A stretch of 64,000 bases of DNA from Ignavibacterium sp. (GTDB taxonomy: Bacteria; Bacteroidota; Ignavibacteria; Ignavibacteriales; Ignavibacteriaceae): NCBI RefSeq assembly GCF_025998815.1, contig NZ_AP026678.1:248001-312000 (forward strand). The letters run 5' to 3'. Position 1 is the first letter of the stretch. Each line of letters opens with the position of its first letter. The position numbers and the translations under genes were made by a program. Below, piece by piece: positions 27,564 to 37,078 of this stretch. The notes below the pieces were generated by a model that worked only from the letters and a program-made list of their open reading frames with translations, made no database searches and was not told the DNA's origin.

Positions 27564-28763
27564 TTACTTCATCAAAATCATCTTCTTCGTTTCAGAGAAT
27601 GTCTGTCCAATTGGAGAACTAGCTTCCATTCTGTAGAAATAAACTCCGCTAGGTAGCAACTCTGCATCCCAGGTGACTTCATAAGTGCCAGCTGGTTTGT
27701 ATTCATTAATAAGTGTTGCAATTTCATTCCCCAAAACATCGAATACTTTCAAAGTTTGCCAACTGCCCTCTGGCGAATGCCAACTGATTTTTGTACTTGG
27801 ATTAAATGGATTAGGATAATTCTGTGAAAGTAAAAAAGAATTAAGTTGATTTTCATTTTGTTCTTTAACTGAAACTATTTCAGTTAATGGTCTTTTCCAA
27901 ACCGATACAGGAATAGCGCCATAATTGCCATTTGCAACAAAAACAAAGTTGTTGTAAACCAGAATGGAAGTTACTCTGCAATTACCAAGATTATCATTTT
28001 TACTAAAAAATGATTCTCCGTTATTTGTTGAGATATAAAATCCTGAATCTGTTCCTGCAAATACATATTGACCATACTTATATAAAGAATAAACATAAGC
28101 TCCCGGTTTGTTGAATGCTGTTTCCCAGGATTGTCCATAATTCGTTGAACGATAAATCTTTCCATTCTGAGTTCCGAAGAAGATTATCGAATCATCTGCA
28201 ACCACTGAAATCCCCGGATCGTTATGAATTGTTATCCAGTTAGCACCAAAATCAGAAGTAACATTTAGTCCTGATGAAGCTAAATAAATTCTGTTTCCTG
28301 AAACGAACAAATAACCGACAGTATTGGATATCGGAGACCAGGATTGACCTTCATCTGTTGATATGAAAACATGAGGATTGCCAATTCCGGTAGCCACAAT
28401 AAATGTATCTCCTGCAGCAAGTGACATTGGCTGAAATGCAAAAGAGGTTAGATTCCAGTCTAATCCGTTATTTGTTGTTTTATAAATTCCTTGTGTTGGA
28501 TAACTAATTCCGCAATAGACATTTGCACCTGATTTAGCTAATGTCCAGGCAAAAGCAAGCGGACCAAAATATCCTGTCCATGAATTTCCCTGATCACTGC
28601 TGCGAAAGAGAAAAGCAGTCCCACCTGCGTAAAGAACTCCGTTATACTCGAGCAGAGCCATTATATCGCCACCAATATTTGAATCATCTGCAGAAATCCA
28701 TTGTGCGTTCAGGGAATTGATCGGAAGAGAGAACATAATAAAGAGAAGTGCAAATTTTTTCAT
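27564..28763 (-). CDS. Secreted Asp-box (BNR) beta-propeller protein with T9SS tail
   Basis: 399 residues: signal peptide, then at least six Asp-box repeats of the form S-x-D/N-x-G-x-x-W (SSDQGNSW, TTNNGLDW, STDEGQSW, TSDFGANW, STNYGQSW, STNNGESF), typical of Ycf48/sortilin-like propellers. The C-terminal sorting domain reads QNYPNPFNPSTKISW ... ETKKMILMK. A surface or extracellular binding role is likely; a sialidase is unlikely because the catalytic Arg/Tyr motifs are not visible. Confidence 0.85.
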   Translation of the reverse strand: MKKFALLFIMFSLPINSLNAQWISADDSNIGGDIMALLEYNGVLYAGGTAFLFRSSDQGNSWTGYFGPLAFAWTLAKSGANVYCGISYPTQGIYKTTNNGLDWNLTSFAFQPMSLAAGDTFIVATGIGNPHVFISTDEGQSWSPISNTVGYLFVSGNRIYLASSGLNVTSDFGANWITIHNDPGISVVADDSIIFFGTQNGKIYRSTNYGQSWETAFNKPGAYVYSLYKYGQYVFAGTDSGFYISTNNGESFFSKNDNLGNCRVTSILVYNNFVFVANGNYGAIPVSVWKRPLTEIVSVKEQNENQLNSFLLSQNYPNPFNPSTKISWHSPEGSWQTLKVFDVLGNEIATLINEYKPAGTYEVTWDAELLPSGVYFYRMEASSPIGQTFSETKKMILMK

Positions 28764-28897
28764 CAGATTTTCTCCTAATCGAAGTGAGCTATAATAAAAT
28801 TCAGAAATTCTGATACAAAATTAATTAAATCTTACGTGTGAATTTCAAAATGAAGTTTTTGATGGGATGTAAATTAAAATGTGCTAAAATGAATTGG

Positions 28898-29305
28898 CTA
28901 ATCTTTTTTTGTTTTAATCATCAGTAAATGAATTGTTACACCAATAGCAATCAGCAGTAAAACAACTTTTATATAGAATTCATCAGTGAGATAAAAAGCT
29001 GATAGTAAAATCATTATCCACAAAAAAGCTATATTAAAAATTTTTGCTTTTATAGTTAATCCGGTTTTATCCTGATAATTTTTCACATACATTCCAAGCA
29101 CTTTATGATTTCTTAGCCATTCATTTGCTTTAGGTGAACTTTTAACAAAACACGCAGAAGCCAAGATCAGAAAAATTGTTGTTGGTAAAACCGGTAGAAA
29201 AATTCCAATAACACCAATGGCTACTAAAAGAAATCCACTTATCAGATAAAAGTATCTGTAGAATTTTGGCAACTGAATATTCTTTATTTCGGAATTTTTA
29301 TTCAT
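28898..29305 (-). CDS. DUF454 (YbaN-like) inner-membrane protein
   Basis: 135 residues. The family signature is clear: a first hydrophobic segment with GVIGIFLPVLPTTIFLILAS followed by ACFVKSSPKANEWLRNHKVLG, then two more membrane segments. The function of the family is unknown. Transcribed alone; 121 bp separate it from the divergent thioesterase. Confidence 0.88.
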   Translation of the reverse strand: MNKNSEIKNIQLPKFYRYFYLISGFLLVAIGVIGIFLPVLPTTIFLILASACFVKSSPKANEWLRNHKVLGMYVKNYQDKTGLTIKAKIFNIAFLWIMILLSAFYLTDEFYIKVVLLLIAIGVTIHLLMIKTKKD

Positions 29306-29426
29306 ATCAAAATATGTTTTTAATTTACAAGCAAACTTTATCTATCTCAATTTATAAAACAAATAGATAATATTTATATTCACATTGAAAAAAATTATCC
29401 ATTCAATAAACAAAAGATAAAACTTT

Positions 29427-29828
29427 ATGTTTGCGGTTAAACGAAGAATAAATTTTTTTGATTGTGATCCGGCCGGAATAATCTTTTTTTCCCGCTTGTT
29501 TGATTTCTGCCATTCTGCCTACGAACAATTGATTGATTCTTTTGAACTTGATGAAGATTACTGGGATAATTCAGTATATGTAGTTCCAATTATTCATACG
29601 GAGTGTGATTATTACAGACCGATAAAATATGGTGATGAAATAGAAATACAATTATCAGTTTCAAACCTTAAAAACTCTTCATTCGAACTCACTTATTCAT
29701 TATTGTTGAATGGTGAAAAATGTGCAGTGGTTAAAACCGTGCATGTTTTTGTTAGCAGGGAAGATTGGAATAAAATGAACATACCTGATAACATTATGAT
29801 TGGACTACAAAGGCAACTGGCTGAATAA
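29427..29828 (+). CDS. menI: Hotdog acyl-CoA thioesterase, probable DHNA-CoA hydrolase
   Basis: 133 residues of the 4-hydroxybenzoyl-CoA thioesterase hotdog family, with the catalytic Asp in DCDPAGIIFFSRLFDFCHSAYE. Its stop codon directly meets the end of menE, transcribed toward it. This location next to the menaquinone genes suggests that it releases 1,4-dihydroxy-2-naphthoate from its CoA ester between MenB and MenA. The reaction is inferred from context; the fold is clear. Confidence 0.75.
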   Translation: MFAVKRRINFFDCDPAGIIFFSRLFDFCHSAYEQLIDSFELDEDYWDNSVYVVPIIHTECDYYRPIKYGDEIEIQLSVSNLKNSSFELTYSLLLNGEKCAVVKTVHVFVSREDWNKMNIPDNIMIGLQRQLAE

Positions 29829-31232
29829 TTATTTTTCAGTTCTGAACATTACACGAATTCTTTCTCTTTCAATTTTTCCCAAAGATATTTTGGGAAGTTG
29901 GTTTACAAAATAAAATTTTTTAGGAATCTTGAATGCCGCAAGTTTACTCTTCAATTCTTTCTTTATATCTTCATCGCTAATTTCTTTATCCGCCACTATT
30001 GCACAAGCAACCAATTGACCCCATTCGTTATCTTCAATCGGAAAAACACAAGCTTCTTTAATACCTTGAATTTCCATCAAAGCTTTTTCTACTTCGTAAG
30101 GATTAACATTTTCTCCGCCGCTAACTATTAAATCGTTTCTTCTTGCTTCTAAGAATAAATATTCACCGCTGATTTTTCCTAAATCACCCGAGTGATAAAA
30201 TCCGTTTTTCAATTTTGATTTTGTTTCTTCCGGATTGTTCAGATAATGACTGAATAAACTGCTAGTAGAAATTAAAATTTCATCTTCGTCAGATAATTTT
30301 ATTTTAGTATTATTAACTGGTTTGCCAACTGTTCCTGGATTTTTTCTTATCTCCTCTGCTGATGCTGCTGTGATAAATGAAGCAGTTTCCGAAGATCCAT
30401 AAACTCTGATTGGTCTCCATCCGATTTTATCTGAATTGATTATCAGTTCATCTTCCGAAAAACCACCACCAACCAAAGTTAACTTTAAGGATTTATCTAA
30501 TTTTGTATCACATTCAATCAATCTCTGTAATTGAGTTGAAACTAATGAAATATGTGTCGGATTAAATTGTTGGATTGCTTTTTTTAATGATTCAGTTTCA
30601 AGATTATCTGGAATTATAATTTCACAACCGGAAGCTAATGCTCGGCAAATAATTTGAAAGCCACCAATATGATAAAAGGGAAGTGAAGCCAGCCATCTGT
30701 CAGAAATATTTTGATTAAGAATTTCTGCTCCGTTGATAGTACTGTTTGCAAGCGAGTTAAAAGAATGTACAACACCTTTTGGTTCACCTGTACTGCCTGA
30801 TGTAAAAATAACTAAAGCTTCATCATTACTTGTTGATTTTATTTCTTTGCCAGGTAATGATGATAGTTCGTCAAAAGAGAATTTTTTTACTTTGATGTTT
30901 TTTATCTTATCAAAAAAAATATTCTCATAAAAAACCAAATCGAATTTATGTCTGGTCAGTACACTTTCAATTTCTATTTCAGTCCATCTTGTATTGATTG
31001 GAACAGGTACGAAACCTTTATTCCAAAGCGCTAAAGTTATTCTAATAAATTCTGAATTATTTGAAGATAGAATCGGAACAAACCGGTTTGTTAAATCATC
31101 TATGGCAGAAAGTTTTGCTGAAAGTACTTCTGTCGAATTAAATAATTCTTTGTAAGTAATATTATTCGTGGAAGTTCTTATAGCGATTAAGTCATCACGG
31201 TTTGCATATTTGTAGAAAAAATCTTTCATCAA
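29829..31232 (-). CDS. menE: o-Succinylbenzoate-CoA ligase
   Basis: 467 residues, ANL adenylating enzyme: P-loop VIFTSGSTGEPKGVVHS, RVYGSSETASF, YHSGDLG, and the hinge/C-terminal part with NDLIVSGGENVNP and the lysine in KISLGKIERE. It joins CoA to o-succinylbenzoate for MenB. It is the last gene of the minus-strand men operon, 4 bp after the menA remnant. Confidence 0.9.
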   Translation of the reverse strand: MMKDFFYKYANRDDLIAIRTSTNNITYKELFNSTEVLSAKLSAIDDLTNRFVPILSSNNSEFIRITLALWNKGFVPVPINTRWTEIEIESVLTRHKFDLVFYENIFFDKIKNIKVKKFSFDELSSLPGKEIKSTSNDEALVIFTSGSTGEPKGVVHSFNSLANSTINGAEILNQNISDRWLASLPFYHIGGFQIICRALASGCEIIIPDNLETESLKKAIQQFNPTHISLVSTQLQRLIECDTKLDKSLKLTLVGGGFSEDELIINSDKIGWRPIRVYGSSETASFITAASAEEIRKNPGTVGKPVNNTKIKLSDEDEILISTSSLFSHYLNNPEETKSKLKNGFYHSGDLGKISGEYLFLEARRNDLIVSGGENVNPYEVEKALMEIQGIKEACVFPIEDNEWGQLVACAIVADKEISDEDIKKELKSKLAAFKIPKKFYFVNQLPKISLGKIERERIRVMFRTEK

Positions 31233-31236
31233 AAAG

Positions 31237-32122
31237 TTAAATAATCATTCCTGCGGAAAATAATAAACCATAAAGCGCAGAATATTTTGCACTTACTTCC
31301 AGAGTTTTATTCAGTTGCTGACCTTGATAATTAAAAATCATTTTAACTAAAAGTATTGCTAAAGGAAGAGTCAGATAAGGTAAGAAAATTGTTTCGTCAA
31401 AATTAAATTCAAAATACAGGATGAACGGTACAAAAAAAGATAACAATAAAAAGAAAATGTATTCATATCTGGAAAATTCTCTTCCAAGTATTACTGCAAG
31501 AGTGTTTTTACCAGCTTCTTTATCTTCTTCAATATCACGGTAATTATTTACGATTAAAATGTTAGTTATCAATGCACCGACAGGAAGTGAAACCAGAAAA
31601 GAAACTAGTCGTGAACTCAAGATGATGAAGATAGTAAGTTCCCATCGTTCCGATGATTCCGAAGAAAAGAAAAACAAATAAATCACCAAGTCCGTGATAT
31701 GCAAGCGGATATGGACCAGCAGTGTATGCAAGTCCCGCGATGATTGAAAAAATTCCTATTGCAAGAATTTTCCAGTCAGTAACATAAACCAGATAAAGAC
31801 CAAGAATGAAAGTCAATCCGAAAACCAGAATGATGGCATTTCTCATTTCTTTAATTGAAATTAGTCCTGCTGATAAAACTCTTAAAGGACCTTTTCGTTT
31901 TTCAGTATCAGCACCTTTCAGATGATCGTATAAATCATTAGTGAAATTAGTTCCAATCTGAATGAGTAGGGAACAAACAAGAGCAACAATAGAATAGAGC
32001 GGATAAAATTTCCCTTGATTGATTGAAAGAGCAGAGCCGACCATTACAGGAACAACCGCTGCTGGAAGTGTTTTCGGTCTGCTTGCTAAAATCCAGTATT
32101 GAAGTTTACTTTCAGCTTTCAT
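31237..32122 (-). pseudogene. menA: 1,4-Dihydroxy-2-naphthoate polyprenyltransferase, split by a frameshift
   Basis: MenA attaches the prenyl chain to DHNA. The first frame (32122 to ~31610) gives the UbiA-family N-terminal half with the Asp-rich motif NFTNDLYDHLKGADT and continues to FFGIIGTMGTYYL. The second frame, ending at 31237, supplies the rest (SLPVGALITNILIVNNYRD, EEDKEAGKNTLAVILG and later membrane helices). The frames overlap at 31562-31731 and the switch of one base must occur near 31600-31640; there is no homopolymer there. Joined, the product would be about 295 residues, the usual length. Either the gene is broken or there is a sequence error; a menaquinone user would need MenA. 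Confidence 0.85.
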
Positions 32123-32141
32123 CTTAGTTAATTAACTAAGT

Positions 32142-32984
32142 TTAAGGAAGTTTTGGAAATTTCTTGAAGTCAGGTTTGCGCTTTTGCAAATAAGCATTCT
32201 TTCCTTCCTGAGCCTCTTCGCTCATATAATAAAGCAGCGTTGCATTACCTGCAAGCTCCTGAATTCCGGCTTGTCCATCAAGCTCGGCATTAAATGCAGA
32301 TTTAAGAACTCTTATTGCCATCGGACTGTGTTGCATTATTTCTCTTGCCCACTGAACAGATTCATCTTCAAGTTTGTCAATCGGAACTACTGTGTTTACT
32401 AAACCCATCTCTAATGCCTGTTGTGCATTATACTGACGACACAAATACCAGATTTCACGTGCTTTCTTTTGCCCGACAATTCTTGCAAGATAACTTGAAC
32501 CGAATCCTCCGTCAAAGCTTCCGACTTTTGGACCAGTCTGTCCAAAGATTGCATTATCCGCAGCGATTGTTAAATCACAAACAACATGTAAAACATGTCC
32601 ACCACCGATCGCATATCCTGCAACAACAGCTATTACAACTTTTGGAATGCTTCTGATAATTTTTTGTAAATCAAGAACATTTAATCTTGGTACTTTATCG
32701 TCACTTCCGATATAACCTTTATCACCACGAATTCTCTGATCACCACCTGAGCAAAAAGCATATTTGCCGTCCTTTGCCGGACCAGCACCTGTAAGTAAAA
32801 TTACGCCAATACTCTGATCTTCTCTTGCATCGTTAAATGCATCAATCATTTCTTTAACTGTTTCTGGTCTGAATGCATTTCTAACTTCAGGTCTGTTTAT
32901 TGTTACTCTTGCAATACCTTCGCCTTCAAGTTTTTCGTAGATAATGTCCTGGTATTCTTTAACTTTTTTCCAGTTGTATTTCAT
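32142..32984 (-). CDS. menB: 1,4-Dihydroxy-2-naphthoyl-CoA synthase
   Basis: 280 residues, crotonase fold; closes the second ring of the naphthoquinone from o-succinylbenzoyl-CoA. MenB hallmarks: [26 protein letters not shown], the oxyanion-hole segment [33 protein letters not shown] and a C-terminal FLQKRKPDF-like end ([13 protein letters not shown]). ATG at 32984 follows AGGAGAAC; 12 bp after menH. Confidence 0.96.
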   Translation of the reverse strand: MKYNWKKVKEYQDIIYEKLEGEGIARVTINRPEVRNAFRPETVKEMIDAFNDAREDQSIGVILLTGAGPAKDGKYAFCSGGDQRIRGDKGYIGSDDKVPRLNVLDLQKIIRSIPKVVIAVVAGYAIGGGHVLHVVCDLTIAADNAIFGQTGPKVGSFDGGFGSSYLARIVGQKKAREIWYLCRQYNAQQALEMGLVNTVVPIDKLEDESVQWAREIMQHSPMAIRVLKSAFNAELDGQAGIQELAGNATLLYYMSEEAQEGKNAYLQKRKPDFKKFPKLP

Positions 32985-32996
32985 TGTTCTCCTTTT

Positions 32997-33842
32997 CTAT
33001 TTCTGTACTTGTGCTGGTAATAATTGATTAAGATAATTTGTAACAATTTCAATAAATCTTTTTGGTTCTTCTAAGTGAGTATTGTGTCCCGAGTTCTTTA
33101 CAACTTTATGTTTTGCTTTGTGAAAACCACGCACAATTTTTGAATTTATAAAAGTGTATTTGCTATCAAGCTCTCCGCTGATTAAAACAACTTTAACCGG
33201 AATGGTTTTCAGTTTGTCGTGAAGTGGTGGCATTATTCCCGTTGAAAATCCCTTGAGAATATTCATCATTCCGATTTTGCTGTTATCATATTTTTTCCGG
33301 TGAAGCTTTTTAATTTTATCGTTTGAAAACCTTCGCTGTGTGTTAAACATTTCCTGATCATACCAGAGTTCAATAAATTCCTCCATAGTATGATCGTGAA
33401 TGAACTGAACTAACTTCAAATCATCTTCATATCTTTTCTTTCTTTCAGCATCATTCTTTATTCCAGCAGAAGAACTTTCAAGAATCAAACCTTTAATTTC
33501 TTTTGGATAAGCTGTGGCAAATGACAATGCAGCACGACCACCCATCGAGTAGCCAATCAAAATTGCCGGATTGCTTAAGGTTAGTTTATCTTTTATAAAT
33601 TTTATCTGCTCAATAATAGCTTCAGTTGTGTAGTAATCAGGATTAACTGGTTTATCACTCTTACCGTGACCAATCAAATCAATTGCAGCATAGTTGAAAG
33701 TATCAGGCAATTGCTCAATAACAGGAAACCATTCATCGGCGCTGCCTGTAAAACCGTGAATAAAAATTACAGTGTCTTTTGATGCATCAAATTCTTTTGG
33801 TATTTCTACATTCAGTTTAATGTCTTTGAAAAATAATTCCAT
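32997..33842 (-). CDS. menH: Alpha/beta hydrolase, probable SHCHC synthase
   Basis: 281 residues, alpha/beta-hydrolase with HGFTGS, nucleophile elbow GYSMGGRAAL, the acid in SGELDSKY and the catalytic His in NSGHNTHLEEP. Position between menD and menB supports MenH (2-succinyl-6-hydroxy-2,4-cyclohexadiene-1-carboxylate synthase). The sequence alone would allow other hydrolases of the same fold. Confidence 0.85.
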   Translation of the reverse strand: MELFFKDIKLNVEIPKEFDASKDTVIFIHGFTGSADEWFPVIEQLPDTFNYAAIDLIGHGKSDKPVNPDYYTTEAIIEQIKFIKDKLTLSNPAILIGYSMGGRAALSFATAYPKEIKGLILESSSAGIKNDAERKKRYEDDLKLVQFIHDHTMEEFIELWYDQEMFNTQRRFSNDKIKKLHRKKYDNSKIGMMNILKGFSTGIMPPLHDKLKTIPVKVVLISGELDSKYTFINSKIVRGFHKAKHKVVKNSGHNTHLEEPKRFIEIVTNYLNQLLPAQVQK

Positions 33843-33851
33843 ATAAGTAAC

Positions 33852-35576
33852 TCACTTTAAAATTTTCTTTGTAGCATTCCAGAATTTTTCTTTAAGCGAT
33901 TTGGTAAAGAGAGAATCAGTTCTTACTTCCAAAATTAAGCATGAATTTGATTTGTTAGAATTGACAATCAATTTTTTATACTCATTAAGTGATTTAATTA
34001 ACTCGTAGGATAGGCCAAAGCTTTCCGATATTTTCTTGAAATCTATACTGATTGGCGTTACAAAATATTTCTGAAAAATTTCTTTTTGTTTTGAGATAGG
34101 CAGATAGTTAAAAATTCTTCCACCGTTGTTATTTATCAGAATGATTTTTATAGGAATGGCAAATTGCTTTGCCAGAAGCAGTGCATTCAAGTCATAATAG
34201 AACGATAAATCACCAATTACAAGATATGTTAGTTTTCCTGATGCCAGAGCAACACCAATTGCAGTTGAAATTATTCCATCAATACCACTTGTCCCACGAT
34301 TTTGAAATACATTTATCTTTTTATTATGAATCGGAGCATAAAAATCAAGGTCCCGGACAGGCAAACTGTTTCCGATAAATAAATTTGAATCTTCCGGAAT
34401 TAATTCTAACAATTGCAGGATAACATTTACTTCGTTCAAAGAATTTTCGAAAATCTTGTCTTTAACTGATTCAACTTTGTTATTAAAATCTCGTAAATAA
34501 TTAAGAATATCTGAAGAAGATTTTTCAAGTTTTTTATTGATTAATTCTTCTATGAAAGATTCAGGTTGAGATTTGATTATCTTTGCTTTTTTTGTGGAGT
34601 CAAATCTGTCTCCGTGCTCATTAACTACTATTCTCTTTGCTTTGGTTTGAACAATAAAATCTTCAAGATTTTGTGAAGTCAGATTTCTTCCGAAATGTAT
34701 AACTGTTCCGGGTAGGAAAAATTTTTTTAAATCTTTTCTTCGCACCAATGCTTCATAGTTTGAAATTAGATTCGGAATTTCTTTTCTAGAAAATCTTAAT
34801 CCTGAATTTGCATCTGCAAAGATTGGTATATTTAATTTTGCCGACAATTTACTAAGCAGTTGAATAAATCTTTTATTAAATAAGCCCGCGCCTATAGTTA
34901 TCAGATCAATCGAACGAACTTTAATTTCAGATTTTCGATTAACAATCGTTAAAGTTTTTCCGGATAATAAACTTTCTGAAAAACTATCAGCAAATTCAAG
35001 TAATGATTCATCAACTGTATCAGTAATTGAATCCGGTTCAAATGGTTTTTCAAACTGAAAGTTTAAATGAACAGGACCTTTATTCAAAAGTATGGAAGTT
35101 ATAATTGCTTCATAAGCAGAAGTTAAAAGTATCTTCAAATTTATTTTATCAGGAAAGGGAAGAGGAAGTTCAGCAAATAATCTTATGTGATTTTTATAAA
35201 TGTTGTTCTGATTGATTGTCTGATTTGATCCAGTGTTTCTTAAATACGCTGGCCTGTCAGCGGTGCAAATTATCAATGGCACACGACTTTGATATGCTTC
35301 AATTATTGCCGGATATAATTCTGCAGTAGCTGTTCCGGATGTAGTCACAATTACAACAGGTGAGTTAGTTGCTTTCGCAATTCCGAGTGCTAAAAATCCT
35401 GATGTTCGTTCATCAACAACAGGGAAAGATTTTATTTTCTTTTCAGATGCGATTGCAAATGTTAATGGTGTGCTTCTTGAGCCAGGCGAAATGCACGCAT
35501 GTTTAACTCCGGTTTTGACAAGAAAATCTGTGAACAGAGTTGCCCACAAAATATTTCTGTTGACTTTAATCTTCAT
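33852..35576 (-). CDS. menD: SEPHCHC synthase (ThDP-dependent)
   Basis: 574 residues; condenses isochorismate with 2-oxoglutarate. MenD features: HACISPGSRSTPLTFA near residue 30, VTTSGTATAELYPAIIEA, CTADRPAYLRNTGSNQTINQ, and the ThDP-binding part FQNRGTSGIDGIISTA and LVIGDLSFYYDLNAL with NNNGGRIF. It overlaps menF by 11 bp, indicating translational coupling. Confidence 0.95.
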   Translation of the reverse strand: MKIKVNRNILWATLFTDFLVKTGVKHACISPGSRSTPLTFAIASEKKIKSFPVVDERTSGFLALGIAKATNSPVVIVTTSGTATAELYPAIIEAYQSRVPLIICTADRPAYLRNTGSNQTINQNNIYKNHIRLFAELPLPFPDKINLKILLTSAYEAIITSILLNKGPVHLNFQFEKPFEPDSITDTVDESLLEFADSFSESLLSGKTLTIVNRKSEIKVRSIDLITIGAGLFNKRFIQLLSKLSAKLNIPIFADANSGLRFSRKEIPNLISNYEALVRRKDLKKFFLPGTVIHFGRNLTSQNLEDFIVQTKAKRIVVNEHGDRFDSTKKAKIIKSQPESFIEELINKKLEKSSSDILNYLRDFNNKVESVKDKIFENSLNEVNVILQLLELIPEDSNLFIGNSLPVRDLDFYAPIHNKKINVFQNRGTSGIDGIISTAIGVALASGKLTYLVIGDLSFYYDLNALLLAKQFAIPIKIILINNNGGRIFNYLPISKQKEIFQKYFVTPISIDFKKISESFGLSYELIKSLNEYKKLIVNSNKSNSCLILEVRTDSLFTKSLKEKFWNATKKILK

Positions 35577-36924
35577 TACTGAAAAGAGAAATTATCGGCT
35601 GAAGCTTTAATTCTGTTTCGGTATATTCTTCAATGGGATTTGATTCTTCAACTATTCCGCATCCTGCAAACGCCATAAGTTTATTTTCTGAAACCAAAGC
35701 AGATCTTATTGCAACAAAAAATTCCGCATCACCTGATAAGTTGAATGAGCCAACAATACCGGAATAAAGTCCTCTGTCAAAACCTTCGAGAGTTTTAAGT
35801 TCGTTTAAGGATTGCCTGGTTGGTATGCCGCAAATTGCCGGTGTAGGGAAAATTGAATTTATTAGTTGAAAATATTTTGGTGATTCTTTCAACCGTCCGG
35901 AAATTTTTGTTTGAAGATGTTGGATATTTTTTAATCTTTTGATTAAAGGAGTTTCGTCAATTTCAATTTCAATCAAATGCCTCTGAAGATTATCACGAAG
36001 ATGATCAATAACAATATCGTGTTCTTTTTTATTCTTCTTGCTTGCAGAAAGTAAAAGTGCAAGATCCGAATCTTCATATTCATCTGAACCTCTGTTTATA
36101 GAGCCGGCAAGAGCTTCGGTTCTGAAAAAATCTTTTTCAAATTTACCAAGTAATTCCGGACTTGAACCAAAGAAATAATCCTGATGAGATTTAATTAAAA
36201 AGTTCAGACAATCCGGATATTCAGAGTTGAGCTTATCGAAGACATCATTCCATAAAAAATTTCCGGATATTTTATAATCAACTTTTCGCGCAAGAACAAT
36301 CTTCTGAAGTTTGTTTTCTTTGATCTCATTTACAGCTTCAACAACCTTTTTCTTCCAGATTTCAAAATCAATATCAGAAATTTTTTCTATTGTTGCGGAA
36401 GACTTTTTGCTCAAAGTCAGGTGGGCAATATCTTTAATAAATTTTTGAGCTTCGCCAGTATGCTTTGAATTCAAATCATCCTGAAGCGAAGATGAAAGAA
36501 AATTCTGTGCGCAGTATAGTTTATTCTCTCTGTTAAATATTATAAACTGCGGAATAAACCAAAAAACTTCTTTGAAGTTTGTCCATATTTTTTCTTTTAC
36601 TGTGGATGGGAATTTTACATAACCAAAAAAAATCGGAAGACCTTCGACCAAATCTCCTGCAGTTACATTCTCACGGAAGTTCAAAATTAGTTGATCAAGT
36701 TCTGAAAGATTTTCAACTGAATTTTCTACCTGAAATAATTTGCCTGCAGCGATATATTCGGTATGTGAAAAAGGTTTTGAATAATAGACAAATGAATCGG
36801 AATTTTTATCTACTGCGTCAATTAAATCAGAAACTTTCATCCCTTCGAGAGGAAAAACAATCTGATGAAAAATTAAATCGTCTTTCGTTAAATCTGTTAA
36901 GATATTTTGCTCTGAAATGTTCAA
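35566..36924 (-). CDS. menF: Isochorismate synthase
   Basis: 452 residues, chorismate-binding enzyme family. The conserved C-terminal part shows LQKIVLARKVDY, FLIKSHQDYFFGSSPELLG, TEALAGSINRG, the KEHDIVIDHLRDNL segment and PTPAICGIPT. Directly precedes and overlaps menD, so it commits chorismate to menaquinone. First gene of the men operon; the upstream 154 bp presumably carry its promoter. Confidence 0.92.
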   Translation of the reverse strand: MNISEQNILTDLTKDDLIFHQIVFPLEGMKVSDLIDAVDKNSDSFVYYSKPFSHTEYIAAGKLFQVENSVENLSELDQLILNFRENVTAGDLVEGLPIFFGYVKFPSTVKEKIWTNFKEVFWFIPQFIIFNRENKLYCAQNFLSSSLQDDLNSKHTGEAQKFIKDIAHLTLSKKSSATIEKISDIDFEIWKKKVVEAVNEIKENKLQKIVLARKVDYKISGNFLWNDVFDKLNSEYPDCLNFLIKSHQDYFFGSSPELLGKFEKDFFRTEALAGSINRGSDEYEDSDLALLLSASKKNKKEHDIVIDHLRDNLQRHLIEIEIDETPLIKRLKNIQHLQTKISGRLKESPKYFQLINSIFPTPAICGIPTRQSLNELKTLEGFDRGLYSGIVGSFNLSGDAEFFVAIRSALVSENKLMAFAGCGIVEESNPIEEYTETELKLQPIISLFSNED

Positions 36925-37078
36925 ACCTTGTCAAACTTTAATTATCTCTTATTGTAAAATTAAGTTTTTGTGCTAAAAGTTCACAATTGAGGATTGTGGG
37001 GTTAAAGTTGATACTTCTTCAGCGTGTTTTAATGATATTTTATCAAGATGCGAAATGATATTCTGCAATACAAAAAAT

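Noticed and set aside
27564-28763. Sialidase
   Set aside because: Asp boxes alone are present; the arginine triad and Tyr/Glu active-site motifs were not seen.
31237-31731. A separate small membrane protein gene downstream of menA
   Set aside because: Its sequence is the C-terminal half of MenA; it is one gene split by a frameshift.
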